In this document: positions 63,465 to 64,000 of the stretch, piece after piece
Layout of the letters: each line of letters begins with the position of its first letter
Position numbering within the stretch: position 1 is the first letter of the stretch
Source: an uncultured Selenomonadales bacterium
GTDB taxonomy: Bacteria; Bacillota; Negativicutes; Selenomonadales; Selenomonadaceae
Direction: 5' to 3'
NCBI GenBank assembly: GCA_946411735.1
Contig: CAMKFB010000004.1
Location: 1 to 64,000, forward strand
DNA: 64,000 bases
Notes under the pieces: generated by a model
Database searches by the model: none
What the model saw: the letters and a program-made list of their open reading frames with translations, nothing else
What the model was told of the DNA's origin: nothing
Made by a program: the position numbers and the translations under genes

Positions 63465-63878
63465 ATGATCACCAACGAGCAGATCGCGAAATTTTGTCAT
63501 GAGAATCTGGTGATTGATTATCTTGACGTCGATGTGGTCGAGCGCGACGGCGCGGTCGTTCTCGAGCTGACGGTCGATGAGCGCCATGTCAATCTCTACA
63601 ACATTTGCCACGGCGGGGTGCTGACGACGATGGCCGACACGGCGATGGGGGCGGCGTGTTTGGCGCTGGGCAAAAAAGTCGTGACGGTGAGCCTGACGAT
63701 CGAGTTCATGCATGCGGTGCCGTTCGCGCGGAGGATTTTCATGCGCCCGAGCGTCCTGCACGACGGTCGACAGACAATGACGTGCGAGTGTGAAATACTC
63801 GATGCCGCGGGGAAGTTGTATGCGAAGGTGCATGCGATTTTTTTTGTGATCGAGCGGATTGAGGAGGAGAATGTTTGA
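63465..63878 (+). CDS. Hot-dog fold (PaaI-type) thioesterase
   Basis: The protein has 137 residues with the PaaI/4HBT core HGGVLTTMADTAMGAAC (49-65; D58 and H49 in the expected active-site positions). It probably hydrolyses an acyl- or aryl-CoA; the substrate is unknown. ATG 63465 has TTGGAGG upstream; the longer frame runs through rnpB and is not real. Its stop overlaps the TTG start of priA (TTGA). Confidence 0.87.
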   Translation: MITNEQIAKFCHENLVIDYLDVDVVERDGAVVLELTVDERHVNLYNICHGGVLTTMADTAMGAACLALGKKVVTVSLTIEFMHAVPFARRIFMRPSVLHDGRQTMTCECEILDAAGKLYAKVHAIFFVIERIEEENV

Positions 63879-64000
63879 TTATAGCAGATGTTTGCGCCAA
63901 CGTTCCGATCAAGAGCGATAGACAGACGTACAGTTACATCGTGCCGGAGGCGCTGAGTCATATCGGCGCGGGCTGGCGAGTGATGGTGCCGTTTGGCAAT
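63875..64000 (+). CDS. priA: Primosomal protein N' (PriA helicase), N-terminal fragment
   Basis: Forty-two codons run off the window end. The sequence IIADVCANVPIKSDRQTYSY followed by IVPE, GWRVMVPFGN is the typical start of the PriA DNA-binding domain. The TTG at 63875 has GAGGAGG at 63861-63867 and overlaps the thioesterase stop, so it is translationally coupled. PriA restarts stalled replication forks. The assignment rests on the N-terminus only. Confidence 0.8.
   Translation, partial: MIIADVCANVPIKSDRQTYSYIVPEALSHIGAGWRVMVPFGN

Noticed and set aside
63231-63833. Minus-strand open frame of 200 codons over rnpB and the thioesterase
   Set aside because: It runs through the RNase P RNA and opposite a clear hot-dog gene.

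Overview
The window is about 64 kb of GC-rich chromosome from an anaerobic, diderm (outer-membrane-bearing) Firmicute. A Selenomonas-like member of the Negativicutes fits best. The pointers are Firmicute-style gene order and promoters (queA-tgt-yajC, dnaG-rpoD, TTGACA/TATAAT boxes, strong GGAGG ribosome sites, frequent TTG starts), a complete ExbB-ExbD-TonB set that implies an outer membrane, and anaerobe genes (anaerobic ribonucleotide reductase activase, rubredoxin-first rubrerythrin, lactate permease, nitroreductase, NimA-like flavoprotein). The genus is inferred from gene content and not proven. Nearly all of the sequence is core or ordinary accessory chromosome; no prophage, integrase, transposase, tRNA or CRISPR array was seen.

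Layout. 1-2.3 kb: a teichoic-acid-type polymerase fragment converging on nrdG-cobS. 2.3-8 kb: SpoIID-like protein, then queA-tgt-yajC-(5-formyl-THF cyclo-ligase)-rsmB. 8-13 kb: nitroreductase divergent from a FliD-C-like protein, then pnp and two small genes. 13.1-17.8 kb (minus): leuB, a DUF3298 secreted protein, a Uma2 protein and ilvB in one tight operon. 18-22.1 kb (minus): alanine/Na+ symporter overlapping an MmeI-like one-protein restriction-modification enzyme. 22.2-24.9 kb (minus): a GrpE-like/Hsp70-like pair. 25-29 kb: tannase-like hydrolase, reverse rubrerythrin, ClpX-like ATPase. 29-36.3 kb: two GT2 glycosyltransferases (one a tandem fusion), SEC-C methionine aminopeptidase, dnaG-rpoD. 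36.3-38.6 kb: unknown protein, candidate structured RNA, Sel1 protein, UspA. 38.6-42.5 kb: hendecad-repeat protein, ilvA followed by a second Uma2 gene, lactate permease. 42.5-47.3 kb: metallophosphatase, LicD, tagA-glmS. 47.4-50.4 kb: exbB-exbD-tonB and an orphan C5 cytosine methyltransferase. 50.5-54.3 kb (minus): fruK, a soluble EIIAB, fruA. 54.4-60 kb: oppABCDF. 60-64 kb: lysA-ribF, NlpC/P60 hydrolase, rnpB, hot-dog thioesterase and the start of priA.

Three layers of structure are not explained by genes. First, a palindrome TCCGCGCGGA occurs at least 21 times exactly in 64 kb, mostly inside genes. Second, a family of intergenic elements starts or ends within a few bases of stop codons or ribosome sites. 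They carry A/T-rich ends, an adjoining four-run G-quadruplex motif with one-base loops, a small hairpin and, in four copies, an inner inverted repeat of 15-16 bp arms. One of them also contains a 19-bp tandem array. Third, a candidate structured RNA of about 265 nt with a long closing stem and its own terminator lies at 36.99-37.3 kb. Two Uma2-family genes each sit beside branched-chain amino-acid genes. These are the strongest leads for something undescribed.
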